Shown: positions 1 to 8,851, counted from the first letter of the stretch. The stretch: 29,588 nt of DNA from an uncultured Porphyromonadaceae bacterium (GCA_902462525.1 CABQCA010000011.1:1-29588); one strand, 5' to 3'. A program made the numbers and translations. The notes: generated by a model not told the origin, from the letters alone.

Positions 1-503
1 CGGCGCCTTCGGTCGATGTTGTTTTTACCATCAACGGCGGCGAGGGGCCGGTACAGGGCAGTGCTACAATGGCCAAGGACCGCTATTTCCTGAGTACGCC
101 GGTTCTTACGGTGTGGTACGACGGGCGAACGCAGTGGACCTATCTTAAAAGTACAGATGAGGTGAGCATCACCGAGCCGACAGCCGACGAGCTTATCGCC
201 GCAAATCCTTTTGCCATTCTGTCGGCAGCTTCCGACAACTATACTCTGCGTCAGCTCACCGACTCGCAGGGCCGCAAGCGTGTGGAACTTACACCTAAAT
301 CGAAGATGTCGGGCATATCGAAAATCGTGCTTTTCATCGATCCCGCCACATATTACCCGCATGCTATGGTCGTGAACTTCGACGATGGCCGGAGCGTTGA
401 TGTAGTGATAGATAAAGTGACTGCCGGAACCACGAAACCCGTCAGCGCTTTCCGATACGATAAAAACCGCTTTCCGGCGACTGAAATAATAGATTTACGA
501 TAA
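1..503 (+). CDS. LolA-like outer-membrane lipoprotein carrier, 5' end cut by the window
   Basis: The open frame enters from the window edge (first full codon at base 3) and ends at 503, so about 166 C-terminal residues are visible. It reads as alternating beta-strands with a 'DGRTQWTY' segment, a 'SKIVLFIDPATYYPHAMVV' segment and a final 'FDDGRSVDVVIDKV' strand. This resembles the half-open barrel of LolA-type periplasmic carriers, which move lipoproteins from the inner to the outer membrane. The ATG at 69 is internal to the fold and is not the likely start. trxB follows after 17 bases, so the two are probably co-transcribed. A LolA-like gene beside trxB is a familiar Bacteroidales arrangement. 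The family call rests on fold-like pattern rather than a catalytic motif. Confidence 0.75.
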   Translation, partial: APSVDVVFTINGGEGPVQGSATMAKDRYFLSTPVLTVWYDGRTQWTYLKSTDEVSITEPTADELIAANPFAILSAASDNYTLRQLTDSQGRKRVELTPKSKMSGISKIVLFIDPATYYPHAMVVNFDDGRSVDVVIDKVTAGTTKPVSAFRYDKNRFPATEIIDLR

Positions 504-520
504 TTTCATTAAAATCCCAT

Positions 521-1474
521 ATGAACACACACAGCACCCGTTGTCTTATAATAGGAGCCGGACCTGCCGGCTACACTGCTGCTATCTACGCCTCGCGCGC
601 AAATCTGAAACCCCTGCTCATCGAGGGCCTTCAGCCGGGCGGACAGCTTACCACAACAACTGAAATAGAGAACTTTCCGGGTTATCCGGCAGGTATTTCA
701 GGCCCTAAAATGATGGAAGATTTCCGTGCGCAGGCTGAACGCTTCGGCACGGTGTTCATTTCGGGCGTGGTTACGGCTGTCGACTTTTCCAGGCGTCCTT
801 TCACCGTCACCGTCGACAACGGTGCCGCCACTGTCGAGGCATCGGCCGTGATTGTGGCTACAGGTGCGTCGGCCCGCTATCTCGGTCTGCCCGACGAGGA
901 GCGTTTCCGCGGCATGGGAGTTTCGGCATGTGCCACCTGCGACGGTTTCTTCTTCCGCGGACGCCCAGTCGCTGTGGTCGGTGGCGGCGATACCGCCTGC
1001 GAGGAGGCTCTTTACCTCGCCACACTTGCCTCGAAGGTCTACATGATTGTGCGCAAGGATTATCTGCGGGCATCGAAGTATATGCAGCAGCGTGTGGCCG
1101 AGTGTCCCAACATCGAGGTGCTTTTCAACACCCAGACCGTGGGTCTCACCGGCAGCGAACTGCTCGAAGGTGCGAGTCTGGTGCAGTTCAAGGGCACGGA
1201 GAACGAGAAGGAACTCGAAATTCAGATCGACGGCTTCTTTCTTGCCATCGGTCATTCACCGAACACCGATGTGTTTAAAGGCGTTCTGGATCTTGATGCA
1301 CAGGGATATATCGTGACAAAGGATCATAGTACGGCCACAAGTGTCGAAGGCGTGTTCGCCGCCGGCGATGTCGCCGACCCTGTATATCAGCAGGCTGTGT
1401 CGGCCGCCGGTTCGGGTTGTCGCGCCGCCCTCGATGTCGAAGCCTTTCTGCTAATGAATCCCGACAATGCCTAA
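521..1474 (+). CDS. trxB: Thioredoxin-disulfide reductase
   Basis: This is the NADPH- and FAD-dependent flavoenzyme that reduces thioredoxin in the cytoplasm. At 317 residues it matches the low-molecular-weight bacterial TrxB class. The FAD dinucleotide-binding motif GAGPAG is at residues 12-17, the redox-active CATC disulfide at 137-140 followed by DGFFF, and the NADPH-binding GGGDTA at about 154-159. The C-terminal FAD signature 'GVFAAGDVAD' is present. The start follows the LolA-like gene by 17 bases and has no Shine-Dalgarno, as expected in Bacteroidota. The 3' end overlaps the next gene by 8 bases. Confidence 0.97.
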   Translation: MNTHSTRCLIIGAGPAGYTAAIYASRANLKPLLIEGLQPGGQLTTTTEIENFPGYPAGISGPKMMEDFRAQAERFGTVFISGVVTAVDFSRRPFTVTVDNGAATVEASAVIVATGASARYLGLPDEERFRGMGVSACATCDGFFFRGRPVAVVGGGDTACEEALYLATLASKVYMIVRKDYLRASKYMQQRVAECPNIEVLFNTQTVGLTGSELLEGASLVQFKGTENEKELEIQIDGFFLAIGHSPNTDVFKGVLDLDAQGYIVTKDHSTATSVEGVFAAGDVADPVYQQAVSAAGSGCRAALDVEAFLLMNPDNA

Positions 1475-1946
1475 ACTACAGAAAACAAACGCGGCCCGGC
1501 TGCTCGATGCCGCCGGAATCAGCTATGAGCTCATACCCTACAAGTTCGACGAGAACGACCTTGCGGCAACTCATGTAGCCGAGGAACTCGGAGAGGATAT
1601 TGCAACGGTATTCAAGACACTCGTTCTGCACGGCGACCGCACGGGCTATTTCGTTTGTGTGGTTCCGGGAGACCGCGAGGTCGATCTCAAGAAAGCAGCG
1701 GCCATTTCGGGTAATAAAAAGGCCGAGATGATACCCATGAAAGATCTTCTCGGCGTGACCGGCTACATTCGCGGCGGTTGTTCGCCGGTTGGCATGAAAA
1801 AGCCGTTTCCAACGTTTTTCCACCGCACGGCATCTGATTTCTCCATTATCTATGTCAGTGCGGGCCAGCGGGGGCTTCAGCTGAAGATAAATCCGGCCGA
1901 ACTGATAGCCTTCACGGGTGCGGCTGTCGGCGATCTGGTGAAATGA
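1467..1946 (+). CDS. ybaK: Cys-tRNA(Pro)/Cys-tRNA(Cys) deacylase, YbaK/EbsC family
   Basis: This 159-residue protein is a trans-editing enzyme that hydrolyses Cys mischarged on tRNA(Pro). It spans the whole YbaK/EbsC domain. The N-terminal helix is 'NAARLLDAAGISYE'. The conserved 'TVFKTLV' strand carries Lys50, equivalent to the lysine used in catalysis by this family. It continues with 'VVPGDREVDLKKAA', a 'GGCSPVGMKK' loop and 'IYVSAGQRGLQLKI'. It starts inside the last codons of trxB (8-base overlap) and its stop overlaps the aroC start as ATGA. It is therefore translationally linked on both sides. Confidence 0.93.
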   Translation: MPKLQKTNAARLLDAAGISYELIPYKFDENDLAATHVAEELGEDIATVFKTLVLHGDRTGYFVCVVPGDREVDLKKAAAISGNKKAEMIPMKDLLGVTGYIRGGCSPVGMKKPFPTFFHRTASDFSIIYVSAGQRGLQLKINPAELIAFTGAAVGDLVK

Positions 1947-2953
1947 ATACGTTCGGCAACATCTACCGGCTGACGGCTTTCGGCGAGAGCCACGGTCCGG
2001 CCATAGGAGGCGTCATCGACGGCGTTCCGGCAGGCATTGCCATCGATTTCGAGGCGGTGGAGGCGCTGATGGAGCGTCGCCGTCCGGGCCGGTCGCCGCT
2101 TGCAACGGCGCGTAACGAGGCCGACCGGGTGGAATTCCTCTCCGGTCTTCTCGACGGTGTCACTCTCGGCACTCCTGTCGGTTTCATAATCAGGAACACC
2201 GACCACCGTTCGTCGGATTACGACGAAATGTCGCTGCTATATCGTCCCAATCATGCCGATTACACTTATGATGTCAAATACGGCATACGTGAGTTCCGTG
2301 GTGGAGGTCGCGCCTCTGCCAGAGCCACGGCATCGTTTGTGGTTGGTGGAGCGATAGCGCTTCAGGCACTTGGCGCCTTAGGCGTGAAGATAGTGTCGGA
2401 GGTTGTGAGTGTCGGCGGCTGCCATGGCTCTTACAAAGATTTTGAAAAAATCGTAGCTGCCGCGAAGACCGCGGGCGATAGTGTTGGCGGCGTGGTCGAA
2501 TGTCGTGTCAGCGGTGCGCCGGCAGGGCTTGGTGAACCGCTTGCCGGCAAACTTCAGAGCATGCTTGCGCAGGCAATGATGAGCATAAACGCCGTGAAAG
2601 GTTTTGAATACGGCGACGGTTTCGCTGCCGCCGACAGCCGTGGCAGCGAGAGCGCCGACGAATTCCGGGCTGATGAAAACGGGTGCATACGCACCGTTGC
2701 AAACCATTCCGGCGGTATTCAGGGCGGCATTTCAAACGGCGAGGACATTGTTTTCAGAGTCGCCTTCAAACCTGTTCCGACCATCTCACAACCTCTGCAT
2801 ACCGTCGATAAGTCGGGCCGGGAAGCCATCCTCAGGGCTCGTGGCCGTCACGACCCGTGTGTGGTATTCCGTGCGCTGCCGATAGTGGAGGCTATGGCTG
2901 CGATGGTGGTTTTCGATGCCGTGCTGATGAATCGCAGCGCGCGTTTCCGATGA
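1943..2953 (+). CDS. aroC: Chorismate synthase
   Basis: This is the last step of the shikimate pathway, turning 5-enolpyruvylshikimate-3-phosphate into chorismate with reduced FMN. The signature segments are in order: 'FGESHGPAIGGVIDG' near the N-terminus, 'RRPGRSPLATARNEAD' with the phosphate-binding arginines, 'GGGRASARATASFV' at mid-protein, and the C-terminal 'RGRHDPCVVFRALPIVEAMAAMV'. The length is 336 residues, slightly short for the family but with no missing core motif. It overlaps the upstream gene by 4 bases (ATGA) and the downstream radical SAM gene by 4 bases. Confidence 0.97.
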   Translation: MNTFGNIYRLTAFGESHGPAIGGVIDGVPAGIAIDFEAVEALMERRRPGRSPLATARNEADRVEFLSGLLDGVTLGTPVGFIIRNTDHRSSDYDEMSLLYRPNHADYTYDVKYGIREFRGGGRASARATASFVVGGAIALQALGALGVKIVSEVVSVGGCHGSYKDFEKIVAAAKTAGDSVGGVVECRVSGAPAGLGEPLAGKLQSMLAQAMMSINAVKGFEYGDGFAAADSRGSESADEFRADENGCIRTVANHSGGIQGGISNGEDIVFRVAFKPVPTISQPLHTVDKSGREAILRARGRHDPCVVFRALPIVEAMAAMVVFDAVLMNRSARFR

Positions 2954-3840
2954 ATCCTTATTACAAGGAATACAGCGAATTTTTAGCCGAACATTTTTCT
3001 GGCAAAGTGCAGAAACTGCCTGTAGATGTCGGCTTCACATGTCCGAACCGCGACGGAACGCTTGGCCGCGGCGGATGCATCTATTGCGACAACAGGGCTT
3101 TCAGTCCCGACTGGTCGAAACGCCGCGAAAGCGTGGCTGTACAGATAGCCCGTGGCAAGGCTTTTTTTAGTAGAAAATATTCGGATATGCGTTATCTGGC
3201 GTATTTTCAGAGCTATACGAGTACATATGCTCCCGAAGACCGTCTGCTCGCCTGCTATCGTGAGGCCCTTGCTCAGCCTGAAATCGTAGGAATCGTCATC
3301 GGTACCCGGCCCGACTGTATGCCCGACAGTCTTCTCGATGCTCTCGGCACACTCGGTGCCGAAGTGTTTGTGGAGTTCGGCGCCGAGAGCAGTCACGATG
3401 TCACGTTAACCGCAATAAACCGTTGTCACACATGGGCTCATACTGTCGATGCGGTAATGCGTACGGCTGCCCGTGGTTTTCCTGTAGGAGTTCATCTTAT
3501 ACTCGGACTCCCAGGTGAAACCGAAGCGATGATGGCCGAAACAGTGAGGCGTGTCGGGGAGCTACCGGTATCGGTTGTCAAATTCCACCAATTGCAGATT
3601 CTGCGGGGTACGGCACTTGCCGAAATGGCTCCGGAAACAGATATACCGTTGTATACGGCCGAAGAATACGCCTCTTTGTGCGCACGGCTGCTGCGCAATC
3701 TCAGGCGCGATATCGCCGTGGAGCGGTTTGTGTCGCAGGCGCCGCAAACAATGCTCATAAGCCCGCGCTGGGGATTGAAAAGCAGTCAGTTTATCGCGCT
3801 TTTGCACAAAAAACTTGGCGAGAATTTGAATGAGATGTAA
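2950..3840 (+). CDS. Radical SAM protein, TIGR01212/YhcC-like
   Basis: A 296-residue protein results if the ATG at 2950 is used. That start gives a 4-base ATGA overlap with aroC and fits the usual family length of about 300; the frame is open further upstream, but only inside aroC. The Fe-S cluster cysteines are C31, C43 and C46 (C-x11-C-x2-C), the long first spacing typical of YhcC/TIGR01212 proteins. Further matches are 'YFQSYTSTYAP', 'GIVIGTRPDC', 'FVEFGAES' and 'GVHLILGLPGET', the SAM-binding beta strands of the TIM barrel. The substrate is not known. It is the last gene before a new promoter. Confidence 0.92.
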   Translation: MNPYYKEYSEFLAEHFSGKVQKLPVDVGFTCPNRDGTLGRGGCIYCDNRAFSPDWSKRRESVAVQIARGKAFFSRKYSDMRYLAYFQSYTSTYAPEDRLLACYREALAQPEIVGIVIGTRPDCMPDSLLDALGTLGAEVFVEFGAESSHDVTLTAINRCHTWAHTVDAVMRTAARGFPVGVHLILGLPGETEAMMAETVRRVGELPVSVVKFHQLQILRGTALAEMAPETDIPLYTAEEYASLCARLLRNLRRDIAVERFVSQAPQTMLISPRWGLKSSQFIALLHKKLGENLNEM

Positions 3841-3856
3841 AATTTAATTAATTTTG
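3825..3856 (+). promoter_or_regulatory. Consensus Bacteroidota promoter for the sppA operon
   Basis: TTTG at 3825-3828, a 20-nt spacer, then TAATTTTG (TAnnTTTG) at 3849-3856. This matches the Bacteroidota housekeeping consensus at every defined position. The -33 element lies in the last codons of the radical SAM gene. A start near 3862-3864 would give a leader of about 80 nt before the sppA ATG at 3944. Confidence 0.8.
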
Positions 3857-3870
3857 TGGAGAATATACCG

Positions 3871-3889
3871 TGTCCGGATATGTCCGGAT
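3871..3889 (+). repeat. Two TGTCCGGAT direct repeats, each with a TCCGGA palindrome, in the sppA leader
   Basis: TGTCCGGAT occurs at 3871-3879 and 3881-3889, a period of 10 bases. TCCGGA is its own reverse complement, so the two copies can also pair as a 6-bp stem with a TATG loop. They lie just downstream of the predicted sppA transcription start. They could be a protein-binding site on one face of the helix or a small leader hairpin. The function is not known. Confidence 0.5.
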
Positions 3890-3943
3890 CAATATTCAAG
3901 CTATTAATTATCAGATTAGTAAATAAATACGCGATATACGCAG

Positions 3944-5710
3944 ATGCTTAAGAAATTCTTCATTTCCATGCTCGGCACAATGGCCGGCATGTGGATCTCA
4001 TTCTTTTTACTGATTATCGGCGGTCTTATGATAGCCGGAATCGCAGCAGGCGACGACACCCGAAAAGTGAGCAAGCATTCTGTGCTTGTGCTCGACCTGA
4101 AAGGCGACATTCAGGAACGTGTGCAGCCTACGTCGTTCATGAGTCTCCTCCAGGAAGGAGATAACAATGCTCCGACACTCGATGAACTTCTCCGTGCCGT
4201 CCGCGGTGCTGCCAGGGACAGCAAAATCGAAGGACTATACCTGAAATGCAACGGAGCATCGATGGGAGCAGCTTCACGCGAGGAACTTCTTGAAGCTATC
4301 AATGAGTTCAAGGAAAGCGGCAAATGGATTTATGCTTATGCCGACGCCTATGCGCAGGGCGACTACCTGCTGGCGTCTGCTGCCGACAGTATTTTGCTAA
4401 ACCCCATGGGGGCCGTTGATATCCACGGCGTGGGTGGTGCAACGCCTTTCTTTACAGGTCTGCTCGATAAACTGGGCGTCAAGGTTCAGATTATCAAGGT
4501 CGGTACTTATAAGAGCGCGGTCGAGCCTTTCATTCTCAAGGAAATGAGTGAACCTGCGCGTCGCCAGATGCAGCAGTACATCGACACTATATGGTCGTTC
4601 ACCGCCGGTAATATCGCTGCCAACCGCGAAATTCCCGTTGCCGAAATCGACAGCATGGCCTCGCAGATGATTTCCCAGCAGCCGGCTGCTGTGTTTGTGG
4701 AAAACGGGCTTGTCACCAGTCTGACTTACGAACGCACTGTCGACGATGCCATTGCCGGACAGCTCGGTCTTGACGACGGCGAGGAGGTGAGCTATATTTC
4801 TGCGGCCGAATACCTCGAGTCGTCCGACATTATGTCGGTGCTGGAAAATAACGACAAGAAACATATTGCAGTATACTATGCTGTTGGCGATATTAGCGAC
4901 AGTGGCGACGAAGGCATTGTGGGGCCCAATGTTGTGTCCGACATCTGTGGCCTTGCCGAAAACGACAAGGTGAAAGGCCTTGTTCTCCGTGTGAACTCCC
5001 CCGGCGGCAGCGCTTTTGCTTCAGAGCAGATTTGGGAGGCCATTCAGTACTTTAAGGAGCAGGGAAAACCTGTGTATGTGTCGATGGGTGACTATGCGGC
5101 TTCGGGCGGCTACTACATCAGTTGCGGCGCCGACAGTATTTTTGCCGATGTCACAACCGTCACCGGTTCGATAGGCGTTTTCGGAATGATTCCCGACCTC
5201 TCGGGCCTTGTCACCGACAAACTCGGAGTCACTTTCTCAACGGTCGAGACCAACCCGAATGCAGCCGGCGTGATGCTGACCAAAGCTATGACCCCCGAGC
5301 AGCATGCTGCAATGCAGAAGAGCGTGGAGAATATCTATGAACTGTTCACAAGCCGTGTTGCCGAAGGCCGCGGCATGGAGCAGGATTCAGTCAAGGCTAT
5401 TGCCGAAGGCCGCGTATGGATAGGCGCTGATGCCGTTCAGCTCGGTCTTGTGGATCGCATAGGTTCGCTTTATACGGCTGTCGGCGCTATGGCACGCGAC
5501 CTCGATATGACCCGCAAGGATGTTGTGGCTTATCCTCAGAACGAAGAGACTATGTGGATGCAGATGCTCCGCGAATCGGGTTCGCTCGATGGTCTCAGGG
5601 CCGGCGACATGCCTTTTGATGCCGAAACAGCTCGCTTCCTCCATTTTGTGAAAACACTCCGCACCATGAATCCCATGCAGGCACGCATGGAAGCGATCGA
5701 AATAAGATGA
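3944..5710 (+). CDS. sppA: Signal peptide peptidase SppA, 67K type
   Basis: A 588-residue inner-membrane serine protease that degrades cleaved signal peptides. It has a short N-terminus, one hydrophobic membrane segment (about residues 14-35), then two tandem ClpP-like domains as in E. coli-type SppA. The Ser/Lys dyad is visible. Lys190 is in 'GTYKSAVEPF' of the N-terminal repeat and Ser387 in 'DYAASGGYYISC' of the C-terminal repeat, preceded by the 'NSPGGSA' oxyanion loop at 351-357. It is first in a four-gene operon (sppA, lpxK, PNP, thiL). Its stop overlaps the lpxK start as ATGA. Confidence 0.96.
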   Translation: MLKKFFISMLGTMAGMWISFFLLIIGGLMIAGIAAGDDTRKVSKHSVLVLDLKGDIQERVQPTSFMSLLQEGDNNAPTLDELLRAVRGAARDSKIEGLYLKCNGASMGAASREELLEAINEFKESGKWIYAYADAYAQGDYLLASAADSILLNPMGAVDIHGVGGATPFFTGLLDKLGVKVQIIKVGTYKSAVEPFILKEMSEPARRQMQQYIDTIWSFTAGNIAANREIPVAEIDSMASQMISQQPAAVFVENGLVTSLTYERTVDDAIAGQLGLDDGEEVSYISAAEYLESSDIMSVLENNDKKHIAVYYAVGDISDSGDEGIVGPNVVSDICGLAENDKVKGLVLRVNSPGGSAFASEQIWEAIQYFKEQGKPVYVSMGDYAASGGYYISCGADSIFADVTTVTGSIGVFGMIPDLSGLVTDKLGVTFSTVETNPNAAGVMLTKAMTPEQHAAMQKSVENIYELFTSRVAEGRGMEQDSVKAIAEGRVWIGADAVQLGLVDRIGSLYTAVGAMARDLDMTRKDVVAYPQNEETMWMQMLRESGSLDGLRAGDMPFDAETARFLHFVKTLRTMNPMQARMEAIEIR

Positions 5711-6828
5711 CGAAACGAGGCCTGATGTCGAAACTTGTGCTGCTGCCGTTCTCGAAAGTGTACGGCGCGATAACCTATACCCGCAACAAGCTCTTTGACC
5801 TCAAGGTTCTCAAACCCACCGAGTTCGATATCCCCGTAGTGTGCGTAGGCAATCTCGCTGTCGGTGGTACCGGCAAGACGCCTCTTGTGGAATATGTGGT
5901 GAAGGCTCTCAGAAAGAAGAAGAATATCTGTGTGCTTTCACGCGGCTACCGCAGGCGAACAAAAGGCTTTATCATGGCCGGCACGCACTCCAAGTCGGAC
6001 GACATCGGCGACGAGGCTTTTCAGATTTACCATAAGTTCGGAGGGGCGATTGCAGTAGCCGTATGCGAAGACCGCGTGACAGGCATCAACGAGATACGCC
6101 GCATCAATCCGGCCATAAACATGATAGTCCTTGACGACGGCTTTCAGCACCGCTATGTGAAACCGACGGTGTCGATTGTTGTCACGGAATTCGCCCACCC
6201 CATCTACGAGGACTATATGCTCCCTTACGGTCGCCTTCGCGAGAATAAGCGCGGCATAAACCGAGCCGATATCGTGGTGGTGTCGAAGTGTCCCGAAACG
6301 ATACGGCCCATTGATTACCGCACTACAGTGACCGGTCTGAACCTCTATCCCTATCCCACCCAGGCGCTCTATTTTTCAAGGTACAGCTACATGCCTCTCG
6401 AGCCGGTGTTCCCCGATGTAGCCATGGCTGTGCCGTTTCTGGATTATCTCACGTCGTCCGATTCGATTCTCGTTGTGGCAGGCATCGGCAACCCCAAGCC
6501 TTTCGTACGCAAAATCAAGAGCTATCAGGCCAGGGTGAAAGTCGATGTCTATCCCGACCATCACAACTACACCAAGAAAGATATCGACCATATCCTCACC
6601 CGCTTCCGTTCGCTCAAAGGCAAACAGCCCATAATCGTCACTACCGAGAAAGATGCTGTGCGCCTTGCCTGCAATCCTTACTATCCCTACGAACTGAAGG
6701 CTCACACTTACTATCTGCCGGTGGAAGTGAAAATAACGCCCCCGTCGGAGGTGAAAATTCACCCTTTCGATCAGGAACCCGGCATAATAGAGCAGATAGA
6801 GAAACTTTTGGCTGAAGCGGGATTCTGA
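5707..6828 (+). CDS. lpxK: Tetraacyldisaccharide 4'-kinase
   Basis: This enzyme phosphorylates the 4' position of the lipid A disaccharide precursor at the cytoplasmic face of the inner membrane. At 373 residues, the Walker A motif 'VGNLAVGGTGKT' spans about 47-58. Family segments 'LSRGYRRRTKGF', 'GDEAFQIYHKF', 'VLDDGFQHRYV' and 'LLPYGRLREN'-type sequence ('MLPYGRLRENKRG') follow in order. The ATG at 5707 overlaps the sppA stop; an ATG at 5725 (Met7) is an alternative start. This gene shows that the organism makes lipid A. PNP follows after 56 bases. Confidence 0.95.
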   Translation: MTKRGLMSKLVLLPFSKVYGAITYTRNKLFDLKVLKPTEFDIPVVCVGNLAVGGTGKTPLVEYVVKALRKKKNICVLSRGYRRRTKGFIMAGTHSKSDDIGDEAFQIYHKFGGAIAVAVCEDRVTGINEIRRINPAINMIVLDDGFQHRYVKPTVSIVVTEFAHPIYEDYMLPYGRLRENKRGINRADIVVVSKCPETIRPIDYRTTVTGLNLYPYPTQALYFSRYSYMPLEPVFPDVAMAVPFLDYLTSSDSILVVAGIGNPKPFVRKIKSYQARVKVDVYPDHHNYTKKDIDHILTRFRSLKGKQPIIVTTEKDAVRLACNPYYPYELKAHTYYLPVEVKITPPSEVKIHPFDQEPGIIEQIEKLLAEAGF

Positions 6829-6884
6829 AAATGAACCTCTCGCGCTACGTCCGCGTTCTACCAACATACTAACTTAAATACGCC

Positions 6885-7700
6885 ATGCTTGAAAAAATCA
6901 AACAGACCGCCGACTATCTTCGCGGTCGTGTGGGCGGTGAAATGCCCAAAATAGCCGTAATACTCGGCACAGGTCTCGGAAATCTTGTAGATCACATCGA
7001 CGATAAACTCTATATTCCCTATTCCGAAATCCCCAATTTCCCTGTTTCGACAGTCCAGGGCCATAAGGGCAACCTTATTTTCGGCACTATGGGAGGCCGC
7101 AAGGTAATGGCAATGCAGGGCCGTTTCCACTACTATGAAGGCTACGACATGAAGACCGTCACCTTTCCGGTGCGAGTTTTCAAAGCTCTCGGTGTTGAAA
7201 CTCTCTTCGTGTCGAACGCCGCCGGCGGTATGAACAAGGAATTCAAAGTGGGCGATGTCATGATTATTACCGACCACATAAACCTCTTCCCCGAGAATCC
7301 TCTCCGCGGTCACAATTACGACGAGCTCGGCCCGCGCTTCCCTGCCATGACTGAGCCTTACAGCAAGGAACTTATCGCCCTCGCCGACAAAATCGGCGCA
7401 GAAAAGGGAATACGTCTGATGCACGGTGTTTATGTAGGCACCACAGGTCCCACATTCGAGACTCCGGCCGAGTACGAGTACTTCCGCGTAATCGGCGGTG
7501 ACGCCGTGGGCATGTCGACAGTCCCCGAAGTTATTGTGGCCCGTCACGGCGGCATGCGTGTGTTCGGTATTTCGGTAATCACCGATCTCGGTGGTAAGGA
7601 TATCACAGTGGCGCCTTCACACGAAGAAGTGCAGGAAGCCGCCATAAAAGCGCAACCTACCGTCGAGGCTCTGATGAAGGAAATGGTAGTACGCAGCTGA
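6885..7700 (+). CDS. punA: Purine nucleoside phosphorylase, trimeric type
   Basis: A 271-residue cytoplasmic enzyme of purine salvage that splits nucleosides with phosphate. The motifs of the trimeric PNP/MTAP family are present: 'ILGTGLGNL' at 26-34, 'GRFHYYEGYD' at 79-88, 'VSNAAGGMN' at 109-117 and 'MSTVPEVIVARH' at 210-221. The usual base-specificity segment reads 'SVITD', with Asp234 where mammalian PNP has Asn. Aspartate at or near this site is what MTA phosphorylases carry, so the base preference should not be assumed. It sits 56 bases after lpxK and 7 bases before thiL. I see no separate promoter, so it is probably part of the sppA operon. Confidence 0.92.
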   Translation: MLEKIKQTADYLRGRVGGEMPKIAVILGTGLGNLVDHIDDKLYIPYSEIPNFPVSTVQGHKGNLIFGTMGGRKVMAMQGRFHYYEGYDMKTVTFPVRVFKALGVETLFVSNAAGGMNKEFKVGDVMIITDHINLFPENPLRGHNYDELGPRFPAMTEPYSKELIALADKIGAEKGIRLMHGVYVGTTGPTFETPAEYEYFRVIGGDAVGMSTVPEVIVARHGGMRVFGISVITDLGGKDITVAPSHEEVQEAAIKAQPTVEALMKEMVVRS

Positions 7701-7707
7701 TCAGGTC

Positions 7708-8739
7708 ATGGAAATTTCTGAACTTGGCGAATTCGGACTCATCGACCGTCTGACCGCGGATATGCCTGCGGTCAACGACAGTACTGTCAGGGCTGTCGGT
7801 GACGATTGCGCCGTGCTTCACTATTCAGCCGACACCGATGTGCTGGTGACAACCGACCTTTTGCTCGAAAACGTGCATTTCGACCTCACCTATGTGCCTC
7901 TGAAGCATTTGGGCTACAAGGCCGCTGTGGTGAACTTCTCCGATGTCTACGCCATGAACGGGCGTCCGAAGCAGATCACGGTGTCGCTCGGCATTTCCAA
8001 ACGCTTCGCTGTGGAGCATATCGACGCTCTTTACGACGGCATACGCCACGCTTGCGAGGTGTACGGCGTCGATATCGTCGGAGGCGACACATCGGCATCG
8101 CACCAGGGCCTTGTAATATCCATCACCTGCATCGGCGAGGTAGCCAAAGGGCAGGCTGTGGGTCGCGACGGCGCTCACGACACCGATTTGATCTGTGTCA
8201 GCGGCGACCTCGGCGCGGCATACATGGGTCTGCAGCTTCTTGAACGCGAAAAGGCTGTGTCGGTAGGACAGAAGGATTTCGAGCCCGATTTCGCCGGCAA
8301 GGAGTACCTTGTGGAGCGTCAGCTCAAGCCAGAGGCTCGTCGCGACATCGTGGAGGCACTCGCCAAAGCCGGTGTCAGACCTACAGCTATGATGGATATC
8401 AGCGACGGCCTTTCGTCGGAGCTCCTGCACATCTGCAAGGCATCGGGCACAGGCTGCCGTGTCTACGAGGACCGTATTCCTATCGATTATCAGACCGCCG
8501 TAATGGCCGAGGAACTGAACATGAACCTCGTGACAGCTGCTCTCAACGGCGGCGAGGACTACGAACTCCTTTTTACGGTGCCCCTTACCGACCACGATAA
8601 GGTGAAAAACATCGAAGGCGTCAAAATGATAGGCTACATCACGAAGCCCGACCTCGGAGCCGCCCTGATCACCCGCGACGGCGCCGAAATCCCTCTCCGC
8701 GCCCAGGGCTGGAACCCCCTCGCCGAGTCTGACAAATAA
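7708..8739 (+). CDS. thiL: Thiamine-monophosphate kinase
   Basis: This enzyme makes the active cofactor thiamine pyrophosphate from thiamine monophosphate and ATP. The 343-residue protein carries ThiL signatures in order: 'AVGDDCAVL' at 29-37, 'DVLVTTDLLLENVHFD' at 44-59 (metal and phosphate binding), 'LGYKAAVVNFSDVYAMNG', 'GGDTSAS', 'MMDISDGLSSEL' and the late 'NGGEDYELLF'. It belongs to the PurM-like kinase superfamily. It starts 7 bases after PNP. A hairpin terminator follows 22 bases beyond its stop, so it appears to end the operon. Confidence 0.96.
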   Translation: MEISELGEFGLIDRLTADMPAVNDSTVRAVGDDCAVLHYSADTDVLVTTDLLLENVHFDLTYVPLKHLGYKAAVVNFSDVYAMNGRPKQITVSLGISKRFAVEHIDALYDGIRHACEVYGVDIVGGDTSASHQGLVISITCIGEVAKGQAVGRDGAHDTDLICVSGDLGAAYMGLQLLEREKAVSVGQKDFEPDFAGKEYLVERQLKPEARRDIVEALAKAGVRPTAMMDISDGLSSELLHICKASGTGCRVYEDRIPIDYQTAVMAEELNMNLVTAALNGGEDYELLFTVPLTDHDKVKNIEGVKMIGYITKPDLGAALITRDGAEIPLRAQGWNPLAESDK

Positions 8740-8761
8740 TCCGCCGCATCTCATTTATCAA

Positions 8762-8793
8762 AAGAGCAGCCGCCCTTCCGGGATGCTGCTCTT
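8762..8793 (+). terminator. Hairpin terminator after thiL
   Basis: AAGAGCAGC (8762-8770) pairs perfectly with GCTGCTCTT (8785-8793) around a 14-nt loop. The following bases (ATCTTTAATAAATTA) are AT-rich rather than a clean T-run. Termination is likely but may be leaky. Confidence 0.65.
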
Positions 8794-8851
8794 ATCTTTA
8801 ATAAATTACTCCGCCAATTATGGTTTGGAAAATGTTTTTTCTGATGAATTG

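Noticed and set aside
2857..2949. N-terminal extension of the radical SAM protein from an ATG at 2857
   Set aside because: The extra 31 codons lie inside the end of aroC and match no family sequence. ATG 2950 gives the usual length and an ATGA overlap.
7825..8754. Minus-strand frame of 309 codons opposite thiL
   Set aside because: ThiL is unambiguous on the plus strand, and the antisense frame also runs into the terminator region.
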